Source: Ignavibacteriales bacterium (GTDB lineage: Bacteria; Bacteroidota; Ignavibacteria; Ignavibacteriales; Melioribacteraceae). From it: a stretch of DNA of 32,816 nucleotides. Location: positions 1 through 32,816 of the forward strand of contig QZJX01000012.1 in assembly GCA_003599395.1 (NCBI GenBank). Reading direction: 5' to 3'. Shown here in pieces: positions 26,217 through 32,816 of this stretch (its first letter is position 1; each line of letters opens with the position of its first letter). Below the pieces are notes generated by a model, which saw only the letters and a list, made by a program, of their open reading frames with translations, was not told the origin of the DNA and made no database searches. Made by a program: the position numbers and the translations under genes.

Positions 26217-26248
26217 TTTGTAAGTATAAACCGAAGGAATTATATTTG
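26217..26248 (+). promoter_or_regulatory. tRNA-Lys promoter, Bacteroidota type
   Basis: TTTG (26217-26220), a 20-nt spacer, and TATATTTG (26241-26248) match the TTTG-N19-21-TAnnTTTG consensus exactly. The mature tRNA begins 4 nt after the box, so the 5' leader is nearly absent. Confidence 0.8.
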
Positions 26249-26252
26249 CAGT

Positions 26253-26325
26253 GCACCGTTAGCTCAGTTGGTAGAGCATCTGACTCTTAATCAGCAGGTC
26301 GCCGGTTCGAATCCGGCACGGTGCA
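26253..26325 (+). tRNA. tRNA-Lys (anticodon CUU)
   Basis: The cloverleaf is complete in 73 nt: acceptor arms GCACCGT and ACGGTGC, D arm GCTC-AGTTGGTA-GAGC, anticodon loop CTCTTAA with CTT at 26286-26288, T arm GCCGG-TTCGAAT-CCGGC, and discriminator A at 26325. The 27-43 pair is a T-C mismatch. CCA is not encoded. Confidence 0.97.
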
Positions 26326-26328
26326 CAG

Positions 26329-26363
26329 AAAACCTCAATTTTAGCTCAAAATTGAGGTTTTTT
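26329..26363 (+). terminator. Terminator after tRNA-Lys
   Basis: AAAACCTCAATTTT (26329-26342) and AAAATTGAGGTTTT (26348-26361) make a perfect 14-bp stem with a 5-nt loop and end in a T run, 4 nt after the tRNA. Confidence 0.92.
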
Positions 26364-26416
26364 AATTCGTGCTTTTCTCATATCTGATAAAAATTAGCCA
26401 ATTTCGACCAATGAAA

Positions 26417-26473
26417 GCTCCAAATGTACTTCAAATGTACTTCAGTTTAATACTTCAGAGTCTTATTTGGAGC
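26417..26473. repeat. Tandem 11-bp repeat inside an inverted repeat, beside tRNA-Lys
   Basis: CAAATGTACTT occurs twice in direct tandem (26421-26442). The pair sits inside a perfect 9-bp inverted repeat, GCTCCAAAT (26417-26425) and ATTTGGAGC (26465-26473). Short tandem repeats of this kind beside a tRNA 3' end are often arm-type integrase sites; here that is inference. The rest of the 375-nt stretch between the tRNA and hipB (26326-26700) holds the terminator and the hipB operator and otherwise shows no gene. Confidence 0.55.
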
Positions 26474-26646
26474 GGTAATTAAAGCTATTTTCTGTATCGA
26501 TATTCAACAGCGATGAATTATTTATCATTTCGATTATCTAATAATTATCATAGTTAATACAAATACCGATATAATTAGATCATCGCAGGAACCTTAATTC
26601 TTTTGTTTTGATAGATATAAAAAATATTAATAATGATAAATATATT

Positions 26647-26670
26647 TTACAAAATATGTTATATTTGTAA
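26647..26670 (+). promoter_or_regulatory. hipBA promoter -7 box with overlapping operator
   Basis: TTACAAAATAT (26647-26657) and ATATTTGTAA (26661-26670) form an inverted repeat with one extra A. The right arm overlaps TATATTTG (26660-26667), an exact -7 box. Binding of HipB here would block RNA polymerase, as expected for autoregulation. No good -33 element is seen. Confidence 0.6.
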
Positions 26671-26700
26671 GAAATAATTTACATTAAATATAAGAATCAA

Positions 26701-27000
26701 ATGATATCGCCAAAAACAAAAAAAATATTAATCCAATTGGGAGAAAACATTAAATTAGCTCGGTTAAGGAGAAAATTAAGTGCTGAGCAAATAGCTGAAC
26801 GTGCGGGAATTAGCAGACCAACGTTATTAGCTATTGAGAAGGGTTCACCTTCAGTAAGCATAGGATCTTATGTTGATGTTCTTTTTGTATTAGGATTAGC
26901 GGATGACTTATTAAATATAGCAAGTGATGATGAGCTAGGTAGAAAATTGCAAGATGCAAAATTATTGATTAAAGAAAGAGCTCCGAGGAAATTATTATGA
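26701..27000 (+). CDS. hipB: HipB-like antitoxin, XRE-family DNA-binding protein
   Basis: This 99-residue protein has a Cro/C1-type helix-turn-helix at about residues 13-68 (IKLARLRRKLSAEQIAERAG then ISRPTLLAIEKGSPSVSIGS). By family knowledge it binds and restrains the HipA kinase and represses its own operon. An inverted repeat over the -7 box upstream (26647-26670) is the likely operator. It overlaps hipA by 4 nt (ATGA), typical of coupled antitoxin-toxin translation. It is the first gene after tRNA-Lys, a common insertion site for mobile DNA. Confidence 0.92.
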   Translation: MISPKTKKILIQLGENIKLARLRRKLSAEQIAERAGISRPTLLAIEKGSPSVSIGSYVDVLFVLGLADDLLNIASDDELGRKLQDAKLLIKERAPRKLL

Positions 27001-28259
27001 AGAAGGATAGAAAAGAGATATTAGTTTATGCTGATTGGCAATCGATCAAAGGCGCTAGACTTATGGGAGTTTTATATTCAGAAGTAATAAGAGGAAAAGA
27101 GATTTTCTCTTTCCAATATTCTGATGAATGGTTAAACGCTGACTTTGCACAAGTATTAGATCCGGACTTAAGATTGTATCAAGGGAAACAATATTTGAAT
27201 GAAGGTAAGGATAATTTCGGGATTTTTCTTGACTCATCACCTGATCGATGGGGGAGACTGCTTATGCGAAGGAGAGAAGCAGTACTAGCTAGAATTGAGA
27301 AGCGTATTCAAAACATTTTATATGAATCCGATTATTTATTAGGAGTATTTGATGAACATCGATCTGGTGCCATTAGATTTAAGACAAATGCCGATGGTGC
27401 GTTTTTAAATGACAATAAAGATTTAGCAACTCCACCGTTTACAACTATTAAGAAACTTGAACAAGCAAGTTTGAGAATAGAGCAAGACGAATTAATAAAT
27501 GATCCGGAATATATAAAATGGCTGAATTTATTAATCGCCCCGGGATCATCATTGGGAGGGGCAAGACCCAAAGCAAGTGTTATAGATGAGAAAGGAAATC
27601 TCTGGATTGCCAAATTCCCAAGTATTAATGATGAAAAAAATATTGGCGCTTGGGAAATGGTCGTTCATGAGCTTGCCTTAAAAGCTGGGATTGATGTCGC
27701 TGATGCTATGATAAAAAAGTACTCAAGCAGATATCATACTTTTCTAACAAAAAGATTTGATCGAATAAAAAGTAAGAGAATTCATTTTGCTTCAGCAATG
27801 ACTCTTCTTGGATATAGCGATGGTTCTGATTTTTCTCAAGGAGTTAGCTATTTAGAGTTAGCAGAATTCATTGCTGCAAATGGAGCAAAGGTGAATGAGG
27901 ATTTAGAAGAACTATGGAAAAGGATAGTATTTAATATTTGCGTATCAAATACAGATGATCATTTACGAAATCATGGATTTATTTTGACAGATAAAGGATG
28001 GATACTTTCACCGGCTTATGATGTCAATCCAAATGAAAGGGGAACGGGTTTGAATTTAAATATCTCGGAAAATGACAACTCTCTCGAACTTGATTTAGCT
28101 ATGGAAGTGATTGAGTATTTTCGTCTGAGTGAAAAGAGAGCATTAAAGATAATATCAAGAATTAGAAAAGCTGTTGAAGATTGGCGAGAAGTTGCAAGGA
28201 AGTATAAAATTCCAAAGACAGAACAAGATGTTATGCAGTCAGCTTTTTTTGCTCATTAA
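26997..28259 (+). CDS. hipA: HipA-like serine/threonine kinase toxin
   Basis: This 420-residue protein has the N-terminal couple_hipA-type domain (about 10-110, with FGIFLDSSPDRWGRLLMRR) and the kinase core. SSLGGARPKA at 184-193 is the P-loop-like motif, and Ser185 lines up with the autophosphorylated Ser150 of E. coli HipA. SNTDDHLRNHGF places the catalytic Asp at 320, and LSPAYDVNP gives the metal-binding Asp342. HipA kinases phosphorylate aminoacyl-tRNA synthetases, GltX in E. coli, and slow growth; the target here is unknown. All key residues appear present, so the toxin is probably active. The length is close to that of the E. coli protein (440). Confidence 0.92.
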   Translation: MKKDRKEILVYADWQSIKGARLMGVLYSEVIRGKEIFSFQYSDEWLNADFAQVLDPDLRLYQGKQYLNEGKDNFGIFLDSSPDRWGRLLMRRREAVLARIEKRIQNILYESDYLLGVFDEHRSGAIRFKTNADGAFLNDNKDLATPPFTTIKKLEQASLRIEQDELINDPEYIKWLNLLIAPGSSLGGARPKASVIDEKGNLWIAKFPSINDEKNIGAWEMVVHELALKAGIDVADAMIKKYSSRYHTFLTKRFDRIKSKRIHFASAMTLLGYSDGSDFSQGVSYLELAEFIAANGAKVNEDLEELWKRIVFNICVSNTDDHLRNHGFILTDKGWILSPAYDVNPNERGTGLNLNISENDNSLELDLAMEVIEYFRLSEKRALKIISRIRKAVEDWREVARKYKIPKTEQDVMQSAFFAH

Positions 28260-28529
28260 TATTAGAGTCTGCAAAGTAGCTTTTATAGAGAGTATTTTGT
28301 TCAATCAAACTCATCAAATCTATTCATACAATAGATAGAAATATTTGAATTTAAGTGAAAGAAAACGCCGAAATTCTGATGAACATTATCCGAAACACAC
28401 GCGAAAACTAACTTTGCTCTTGTAAATGAATTAGAATAGTTTATTTTATCTATTAAAAAGAGGCTGAAGTATTTTAATACTCTCGAATAAAAGTAAATTC
28501 ATAATTGAAAAATAAAATAGAGTATCACT

Positions 28530-29306
28530 ATGAAAAAGTATCTCTATCTATCTTTAACCCCGGAAGCTTTAATTGCCTCGATGCTGCCGCCGAATGAATT
28601 CGGTACTTACTTCGCGGTTGGTACAAAAAAACGAACAAGGGGTCAAGCAATATTCTTCGAAGTTGATCCTCAAAAACTAAACTCACACTTTCCATTAGAT
28701 CTTATCGAAACACGATGTGTTCCTCAAGAGAACGGTAAACCAAAACGATCCGTTTACTTAGGTATTTATAGAGTTCTTGAACACATTCCTTTAGAAGCGC
28801 TTAAAAACTTATACTTAGTTACGGATGACGGACGTGTCTTAGAGCTTGAACAAGGGAAGTATGAAGAAAGAACAAACGATAAACTTCACCTTTACCAGCA
28901 GCTCAGTCCGGTCTCACCATTGATTGCAAGTATCGCAAGTCCCACTAATTTTATTGAAATATTAACAGACAAGAAAAAACCAATCTGGGTTCCTAAAATA
29001 GTTTTTGTTGAACTCGAATTAGGTGAACTTGCAAACAATCCGGAAACCGGATCGACCGATGATTTGCCTTATCCGAATATACATCATTTACGCGATTGCC
29101 TTATCAGCTTAAGTAATAAGCCTGATAAACCATCAAAAACAATTATAAGAACATTCAAAGGTGAGTTGTTTTACAGAATGTGTAAGAATGGAATCTTTGT
29201 TGGTGAAGCAAATTCATTCTTATTTTATCCGTTTCCTTCAAGAGAGGAATTAAAAGACAAATATCATGTGTGGTGGAGATCCGCTACTGATATAGGTTTT
29301 AGTTGA
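28530..29306 (+). CDS. Conserved-looking protein of unknown function
   Basis: I do not recognise this 258-residue protein. It has no signal peptide, membrane helix or familiar motif. The N-terminal part (MKKYLYLSLTPEALIASMLP, then GTYFAVGTKKRTRGQAIFF) and the central strands (WVPKIVFVELELGELANNPE) suggest an alpha/beta soluble protein. The C terminus is aromatic-rich (LFYPFPSREELKDKYHVWW). It lies 21 nt before hppA and may share its transcript. The 270 nt upstream, after hipA, show no gene. Codon use is like that of the neighbouring core genes and unlike an obvious insertion. Confidence 0.75.
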   Translation: MKKYLYLSLTPEALIASMLPPNEFGTYFAVGTKKRTRGQAIFFEVDPQKLNSHFPLDLIETRCVPQENGKPKRSVYLGIYRVLEHIPLEALKNLYLVTDDGRVLELEQGKYEERTNDKLHLYQQLSPVSPLIASIASPTNFIEILTDKKKPIWVPKIVFVELELGELANNPETGSTDDLPYPNIHHLRDCLISLSNKPDKPSKTIIRTFKGELFYRMCKNGIFVGEANSFLFYPFPSREELKDKYHVWWRSATDIGFS

Positions 29307-29327
29307 TATAATTATTGAGGTAATAAA

Positions 29328-31526
29328 ATGATTCCGAACAATTTATTCTGGCTTGTACCAATAGGTTCAATTCTTGCGTTAGGTTTTGCGTACTTCTTCT
29401 TTAAACAGATGATGAAAAGAAGTGAAGGGAATGACACGATGAAAAAAATTGCTGTTTATGTTCGTGAAGGTGCGATGGCTTACTTAAAACAGCAATATAA
29501 AGTTGTGATTATATTTTTTGTTATAATGACAATTCTATTTTCAATTCTTGCCTATGGATTTAATTACCAAAACCCGTGGGTTCCGTTTGCATTTATAACC
29601 GGTGGATTCTTTTCGGCTTTAGCCGGCTTTTTCGGTATGAAGACTGCAACGTATGCATCCGCACGAACTGCTCATGCAGCAAGTAATTCACTTAATGATG
29701 GTCTTCAAGTTGCATTCCGGAGCGGTGCAGTAATGGGGTTGGTTGTAGTAGGTTTAGGTCTGTTAGATATTTCAATCTGGTTTATAGTTTTAAATTATGT
29801 TTATCCGGTTACTTTAACAGACGGACACAATTTAATAGTAGTTACGACGACAATGTTAACATTTGGAATGGGTGCCTCGGCGCAAGCTCTGTTTGCGAGG
29901 GTTGGCGGAGGTATTTTTACTAAAGCGGCAGATGTGGGCGGTGATCTTGTCGGTAAAGTTGAAGCCGGAATTCCCGAAGACGATCCGCGTAATCCCGCTA
30001 CTATTGCTGATAATGTCGGCGATAACGTTGGTGACGTTGCCGGAATGGGTGCCGATCTATATGAGTCTTACTGCGGTTCAATATTAGCTACTGCAGCCTT
30101 GGGTTCAGCTGCTTACTTAAAAGACACTTCGATGCAGTTTAATGCTGTAATTGCACCTATGCTTGTTGCGGTGGTTGGAATCGTTCTCTCTATAATCGGA
30201 ATATTTATGGTTAGAGCAAAAGAAGAAGCAAATCAAAAACAATTACTTGCCGCTTTATCAAGATCAATAAATGTAAGTTCAATTCTTATAGTAATATTTT
30301 CTCTCGGTATAATCCATCTTTTGGGATTTCCAAATCCTTGGGGAATTTGGGCGGCAGTCGTAACCGGCTTAGTTACCGGAATTGTAATTGGTAAAGGAAC
30401 CGAATATTACACATCAGCTTCATACAGACCAACAATTGCGATTGCCGAAAGTTCAAAAACCGGTGCGGCTACAGTTATTATTTCCGGCTTAGGAATGGGA
30501 ATGATTTCAACAATTATTCCTGTAATATCTGTAGTGGTCGGAATTATTTTTTCATTTATGTTTGCCTCCGGCTTTGATTTAGCAAATATTAATATGGGCT
30601 TATATGGAATAGGAATAGCAGCAGTCGGTATGCTTTCTACATTAGGTTTAACACTCGCTACCGATGCATACGGACCTATTGCAGACAATGCAGGCGGTAA
30701 CGCAGAGATGAGTAATTTAGGTTCAAAAGTAAGAGAGAGGACAGATGCATTAGATTCTTTAGGCAATACTACAGCCGCAACTGGAAAGGGATTTGCAATC
30801 GGTTCGGCAGCTTTAACGGCTCTGGCTTTGCTAGCCTCCTACATTGAGGAATTACGAATAGGGTTAATTCGAATTGGTGAAGAAGTACTTTCACTAGGTA
30901 ATGGAGTTGTCGTAAATATTAAAGATGCTGAAATAATGGACTTTATGCATTACTTTGAAGTGAACTTGATGAATCCGATTGTTTTAGTCGGAATTTTTAT
31001 AGGTTCAATGATGGCATTTGTTTTCTGCGGTTTAACTATGAATGCCGTCGGGCGTGCCGCGCAGAAAATGGTAGATGAAGTAAGAAGACAATTTGTTGAA
31101 ATACCAGGAATATTAGATGGCAAAGCAATTCCTGATTATGCTAGATGTGTTGAGATTTCAACTAAAGGTGCACAGTTAGAAATGATTCTTCCTTCTTCAC
31201 TCGCAATAGTCATTCCTATTTTAGTTGGAATAGTTTTCGGTGTCCCGGGTGTAATGGGGTTGCTAGTGGGCGGTTTAGCAACGGGATTTATTCTTGCCGT
31301 ATTTATGGCCAACTCAGGTGGTGCTTGGGATAATGCCAAAAAATATGTTGAAGAAGGAAACCTCGGTGGCAAAGGTTCTTCAAGTCATAAAGCAACTATT
31401 ATCGGTGATACTGTGGGCGACCCTTTCAAAGATACATCGGGACCAAGTTTGAATATCTTAATAAAATTAATGAGTATGGTTGCTATTGTTATGTCCGGCT
31501 TAACTGTTGCATTTTCAATTTTATAA
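29328..31526 (+). CDS. hppA: Membrane-bound ion-translocating pyrophosphatase, K+-dependent type
   Basis: This 732-residue protein has about 16 membrane helices and couples hydrolysis of pyrophosphate to export of H+ or Na+. The active site is clear: [13 protein letters not shown] from Asp202, DDPRNPA at 218-224, DNVGDNVGD at 228-236, and a C-terminal [15 protein letters not shown]. At the potassium-site signature the sequence is [10 protein letters not shown] with Ala483 and Gly486, where K+-independent enzymes have Lys and Thr, so potassium dependence is expected. Whether H+ or Na+ is moved cannot be settled here. TTGAGG at 29315-29320 precedes ATG 29328. The cupin gene follows after 19 nt. 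Confidence 0.96.
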   Translation: MIPNNLFWLVPIGSILALGFAYFFFKQMMKRSEGNDTMKKIAVYVREGAMAYLKQQYKVVIIFFVIMTILFSILAYGFNYQNPWVPFAFITGGFFSALAGFFGMKTATYASARTAHAASNSLNDGLQVAFRSGAVMGLVVVGLGLLDISIWFIVLNYVYPVTLTDGHNLIVVTTTMLTFGMGASAQALFARVGGGIFTKAADVGGDLVGKVEAGIPEDDPRNPATIADNVGDNVGDVAGMGADLYESYCGSILATAALGSAAYLKDTSMQFNAVIAPMLVAVVGIVLSIIGIFMVRAKEEANQKQLLAALSRSINVSSILIVIFSLGIIHLLGFPNPWGIWAAVVTGLVTGIVIGKGTEYYTSASYRPTIAIAESSKTGAATVIISGLGMGMISTIIPVISVVVGIIFSFMFASGFDLANINMGLYGIGIAAVGMLSTLGLTLATDAYGPIADNAGGNAEMSNLGSKVRERTDALDSLGNTTAATGKGFAIGSAALTALALLASYIEELRIGLIRIGEEVLSLGNGVVVNIKDAEIMDFMHYFEVNLMNPIVLVGIFIGSMMAFVFCGLTMNAVGRAAQKMVDEVRRQFVEIPGILDGKAIPDYARCVEISTKGAQLEMILPSSLAIVIPILVGIVFGVPGVMGLLVGGLATGFILAVFMANSGGAWDNAKKYVEEGNLGGKGSSSHKATIIGDTVGDPFKDTSGPSLNILIKLMSMVAIVMSGLTVAFSIL

Positions 31527-31545
31527 AAAAGAAGTGAGGGAATTT

Positions 31546-31881
31546 GTGGAAAGCCAAAAATTTTTATTCAATGAAGACATCCCTTTAGAAAATATTGAAA
31601 AGGGAATAAAACGAAAAATGCTTGGCTATAACAATGATTTGATGATGGTGAAAATCTTCTTTGAAAAAGGAGCAATTGGAGCAAAACATAGTCATCCTCA
31701 CAATCAAACTTCATATATAGAAAAAGGAAAGTTTGAAGTGAATATAGGTAATGAAACAAAAGTATTAAATGAAGGTGACGGATTTTTTATTCCGCCAAAT
31801 ATTGAACATGGTGTTAAAGCATTAAAGCCGGGGATTCTTTTAGATGTATTCAATCCTTATCGTGAAGAATTTTTAAGGTGA
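31546..31881 (+). CDS. Small cupin-domain protein
   Basis: From GTG 31546, which has GTGAGGG at 31534-31540, the protein has 111 residues and one cupin barrel. [15 protein letters not shown] (His48, His50, His52) forms motif 1, and [17 protein letters not shown] with His88 forms motif 2; together they make a metal site. Such proteins include dioxygenases, isomerases and sugar-binding regulators, and none can be chosen from sequence. It starts 19 nt after hppA and is probably co-transcribed. An upstream TTG at 31507, inside hppA, would give an odd N terminus and is less likely. Confidence 0.8.
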   Translation: MESQKFLFNEDIPLENIEKGIKRKMLGYNNDLMMVKIFFEKGAIGAKHSHPHNQTSYIEKGKFEVNIGNETKVLNEGDGFFIPPNIEHGVKALKPGILLDVFNPYREEFLR

Positions 31882-31985
31882 TAAAGATATCTAGAAGGTA
31901 GATCGTCGAAATGAGTGCAGATCCATAGCTTTCGGTAATTCAAAAATCAGTATTTGTTTGTCGTGAAAGAATTATAAAAAATTCA

Positions 31986-32093
31986 ATGAAAGAAATTGAT
32001 CGTGATAGAAGAACGGGTTACGGTTGGTATACTTATGCACCTGAAGAAGTTTATGAATTGTATAAGGAATGGGAAAAACACATAAAAAATTAA
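31986..32093 (+). other. Small open frame, possible gene remnant
   Basis: A 35-codon frame from ATG 31986 encodes MKEIDRDRRTGYGWYTYAPE and ends KEWEKHIKN. The frame is open upstream to 31929, where residues such as VFVCRERIIKNS look protein-like, so this may be the C-terminal piece of a decayed gene. It has no ribosome-binding site. It is the only thing I see in the 312-nt gap between the cupin gene and the SRPBCC gene (31882-32193). Confidence 0.3.
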
Positions 32094-32193
32094 ACTCCAT
32101 TGAATAGTCATTGTAAAAAATTATTATTTTGTGCTCGCAGTATTTTGTTAAGTTTATCTTAAAGCAATAAATCACAAAACGAGGGACACAAAA

Positions 32194-32751
32194 ATGAAAA
32201 GTAAAACAGTTTTCATTTGGCTTTTTATTTGGGGGATAAACATGAACGCACAAAATAAAATTATAGATTTTGAATTTACAGTAAACACTTCGCCATCACA
32301 AGCATACAAAGCTTGGACAACAGTCGAAGGTATTCAGACATTTTTTGCTTTGGATGGGAAAATAGAATTAGAATTGTTCGGCGATTATCACATTTACTTT
32401 TTCCCGGATGCACCGGAAGGAAGCCGCGGTGCCGAAGATGAAAAAGTAATTTCATTCGAAGAAAATAAAATGATTTCATTCACTTGGGGATTCCCACCAT
32501 CATTACCTGACCTTAGAGCTAATCAAAAAACAGTTGTGAATATTAGATTTAATCCGACGGACGATGGAAAAACAAAAATTCATTTTATACAAAGTGGTTG
32601 GGGTGAGGGAGAAGATTGGCAAAAAGGCTATGAATATTTTGTAGCAGCTTGGGGAAAAGCGGTATTACCAAGATTAATTTACAGTTTTGAGAATGGTCCG
32701 GTTGATTGGAATGACATGCCTGATCTATCACAATATCATTTGACGGAATAA
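32194..32751 (+). CDS. Exported SRPBCC/AHSA1-like ligand-binding protein
   Basis: This 185-residue protein begins with a signal-like segment (MKSKTVFIWLFIWGINMNAQ, cleavage near residue 19) and continues as a START/AHSA1 helix-grip fold: FEFTVNTSPSQAYKAWTTVE, then FPDAPEGSRGAEDEKVISFE, MISFTWGFPPSLPDL and IHFIQSGWGEGEDWQKGYEY with the long C-terminal helix. The fold encloses a hydrophobic pocket for lipids or other small molecules. GAGGG at 32181-32185 supports the start. The export signal is unusual for AHSA1 proteins, most of which are cytoplasmic. A strong terminator follows 9 nt after the stop codon. Confidence 0.83.
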   Translation: MKSKTVFIWLFIWGINMNAQNKIIDFEFTVNTSPSQAYKAWTTVEGIQTFFALDGKIELELFGDYHIYFFPDAPEGSRGAEDEKVISFEENKMISFTWGFPPSLPDLRANQKTVVNIRFNPTDDGKTKIHFIQSGWGEGEDWQKGYEYFVAAWGKAVLPRLIYSFENGPVDWNDMPDLSQYHLTE

Positions 32752-32760
32752 TAAAAAATA

Positions 32761-32793
32761 AAAAGCCCAACTTCTTTGAGAAGTTGGGCTTTT
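32761..32793. terminator. Strong, probably bidirectional terminator
   Basis: AAAAGCCCAACTTCT (32761-32775) and AGAAGTTGGGCTTTT (32779-32793) make a perfect 15-bp stem with a TTG loop, with T or A runs on both sides. On the minus strand a frame ending VILDKK with TAA at 32794-32792 enters from the window edge, so it may also end a convergent gene. Confidence 0.9.
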
Positions 32794-32816
32794 ACTTCTT
32801 ATCCAAGATTACCACA

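Noticed and set aside
26185-26252. Possible cobalamin riboswitch before the BtuF-like gene
   Set aside because: Only 67 nt separate the gene from the tRNA, too short for the element, and no B12-box-like sequence is present.
26412-26483. 23-codon frame starting MKAPNVLQMYF beside tRNA-Lys
   Set aside because: It has no ribosome-binding site, consists largely of the tandem repeat, and shows no protein-like conservation signal I can judge.
32127-32156. Promoter for the SRPBCC gene (TTTG with TAAGTTTA)
   Set aside because: The -7 box has one mismatch and the spacer is only 17 nt, so support is too weak to list as a feature.
32792-32816. Minus-strand frame ending VILDKK at the right edge
   Set aside because: Only eight codons are visible. 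The position next to a bidirectional-looking terminator is suggestive, but too short to call a gene.
1-32816. CRISPR arrays, insertion sequences, transposase or integrase genes, prophage genes
   Set aside because: I looked for these on both strands and saw no supporting repeats or motifs such as DDE or tyrosine-recombinase signatures.

Overview
The window is AT-rich and gene-dense. It most likely comes from a member of the Bacteroidota/Chlorobiota/Ignavibacteriota group, with Ignavibacteria the best guess. Three things point there: a type IX secretion C-terminal sorting domain with the NYPNPFNPTT motif on the first gene, promoters of the TTTG-N20-TAnnTTTG form used by this group (clearest before the tRNA-Lys gene at 26217-26248), and mostly weak or absent Shine-Dalgarno sequences. 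The assignment is inference; no rRNA gene is present to fix it.

Left part (1-13783). A truncated secreted protein with cohesin-like and dockerin-like modules (1-1455) ends at a strong terminator. Two small independent genes follow, a STAS-like protein and a PaaI-type thioesterase. Next is a four-gene operon (2713-6497): an ECF sigma factor, a membrane anti-sigma protein with a HEAT-repeat exterior, and two exported beta-solenoid (DUF4097-type) proteins built on an 18-residue repeat. Convergent to it is a second ECF module (7862-6575): sigma factor, small zinc-finger anti-sigma factor and an OsmC-like peroxide/thiol protein. Then come a cyclic-nucleotide-binding/GAF/histidine-kinase-like protein whose phospho-acceptor His is replaced by Gln, miaA, a family 2 glycosyltransferase, and prfA.

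Middle part (24753-13788, minus strand). Nine tightly spaced or overlapping genes form an 11-kb surface-glycan operon. It holds a polyprenyl-phosphate-type glycosyltransferase, a second GT2, two GT4 enzymes, a glucuronyl C5-epimerase-like protein, two SAM methyltransferases, a YfhO-type multispanning protein and a Wzx-like flippase. The epimerase suggests a uronic-acid-containing polymer. No polymerase or UDP-sugar dehydrogenase gene is visible.

Right part (24847-32816). A small membrane protein with a four-Cys tail and a BtuF-like substrate-binding protein lead to tRNA-Lys(CUU). The tRNA is followed by its terminator, a short tandem repeat and an autoregulated-looking hipBA toxin-antitoxin pair, which looks like a tRNA-side insertion site without a visible integrase. 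The window ends with an unrecognised 258-aa protein, a potassium-dependent-type membrane pyrophosphatase (hppA), a small cupin, a non-genic stretch with a possible gene remnant, and an exported SRPBCC/AHSA1-like protein with a strong terminator.

The most unusual items are the ECF/HEAT anti-sigma/twin beta-solenoid operon, the His-less kinase, the C5-epimerase in the glycan operon, and the tRNA-Lys/hipBA junction.
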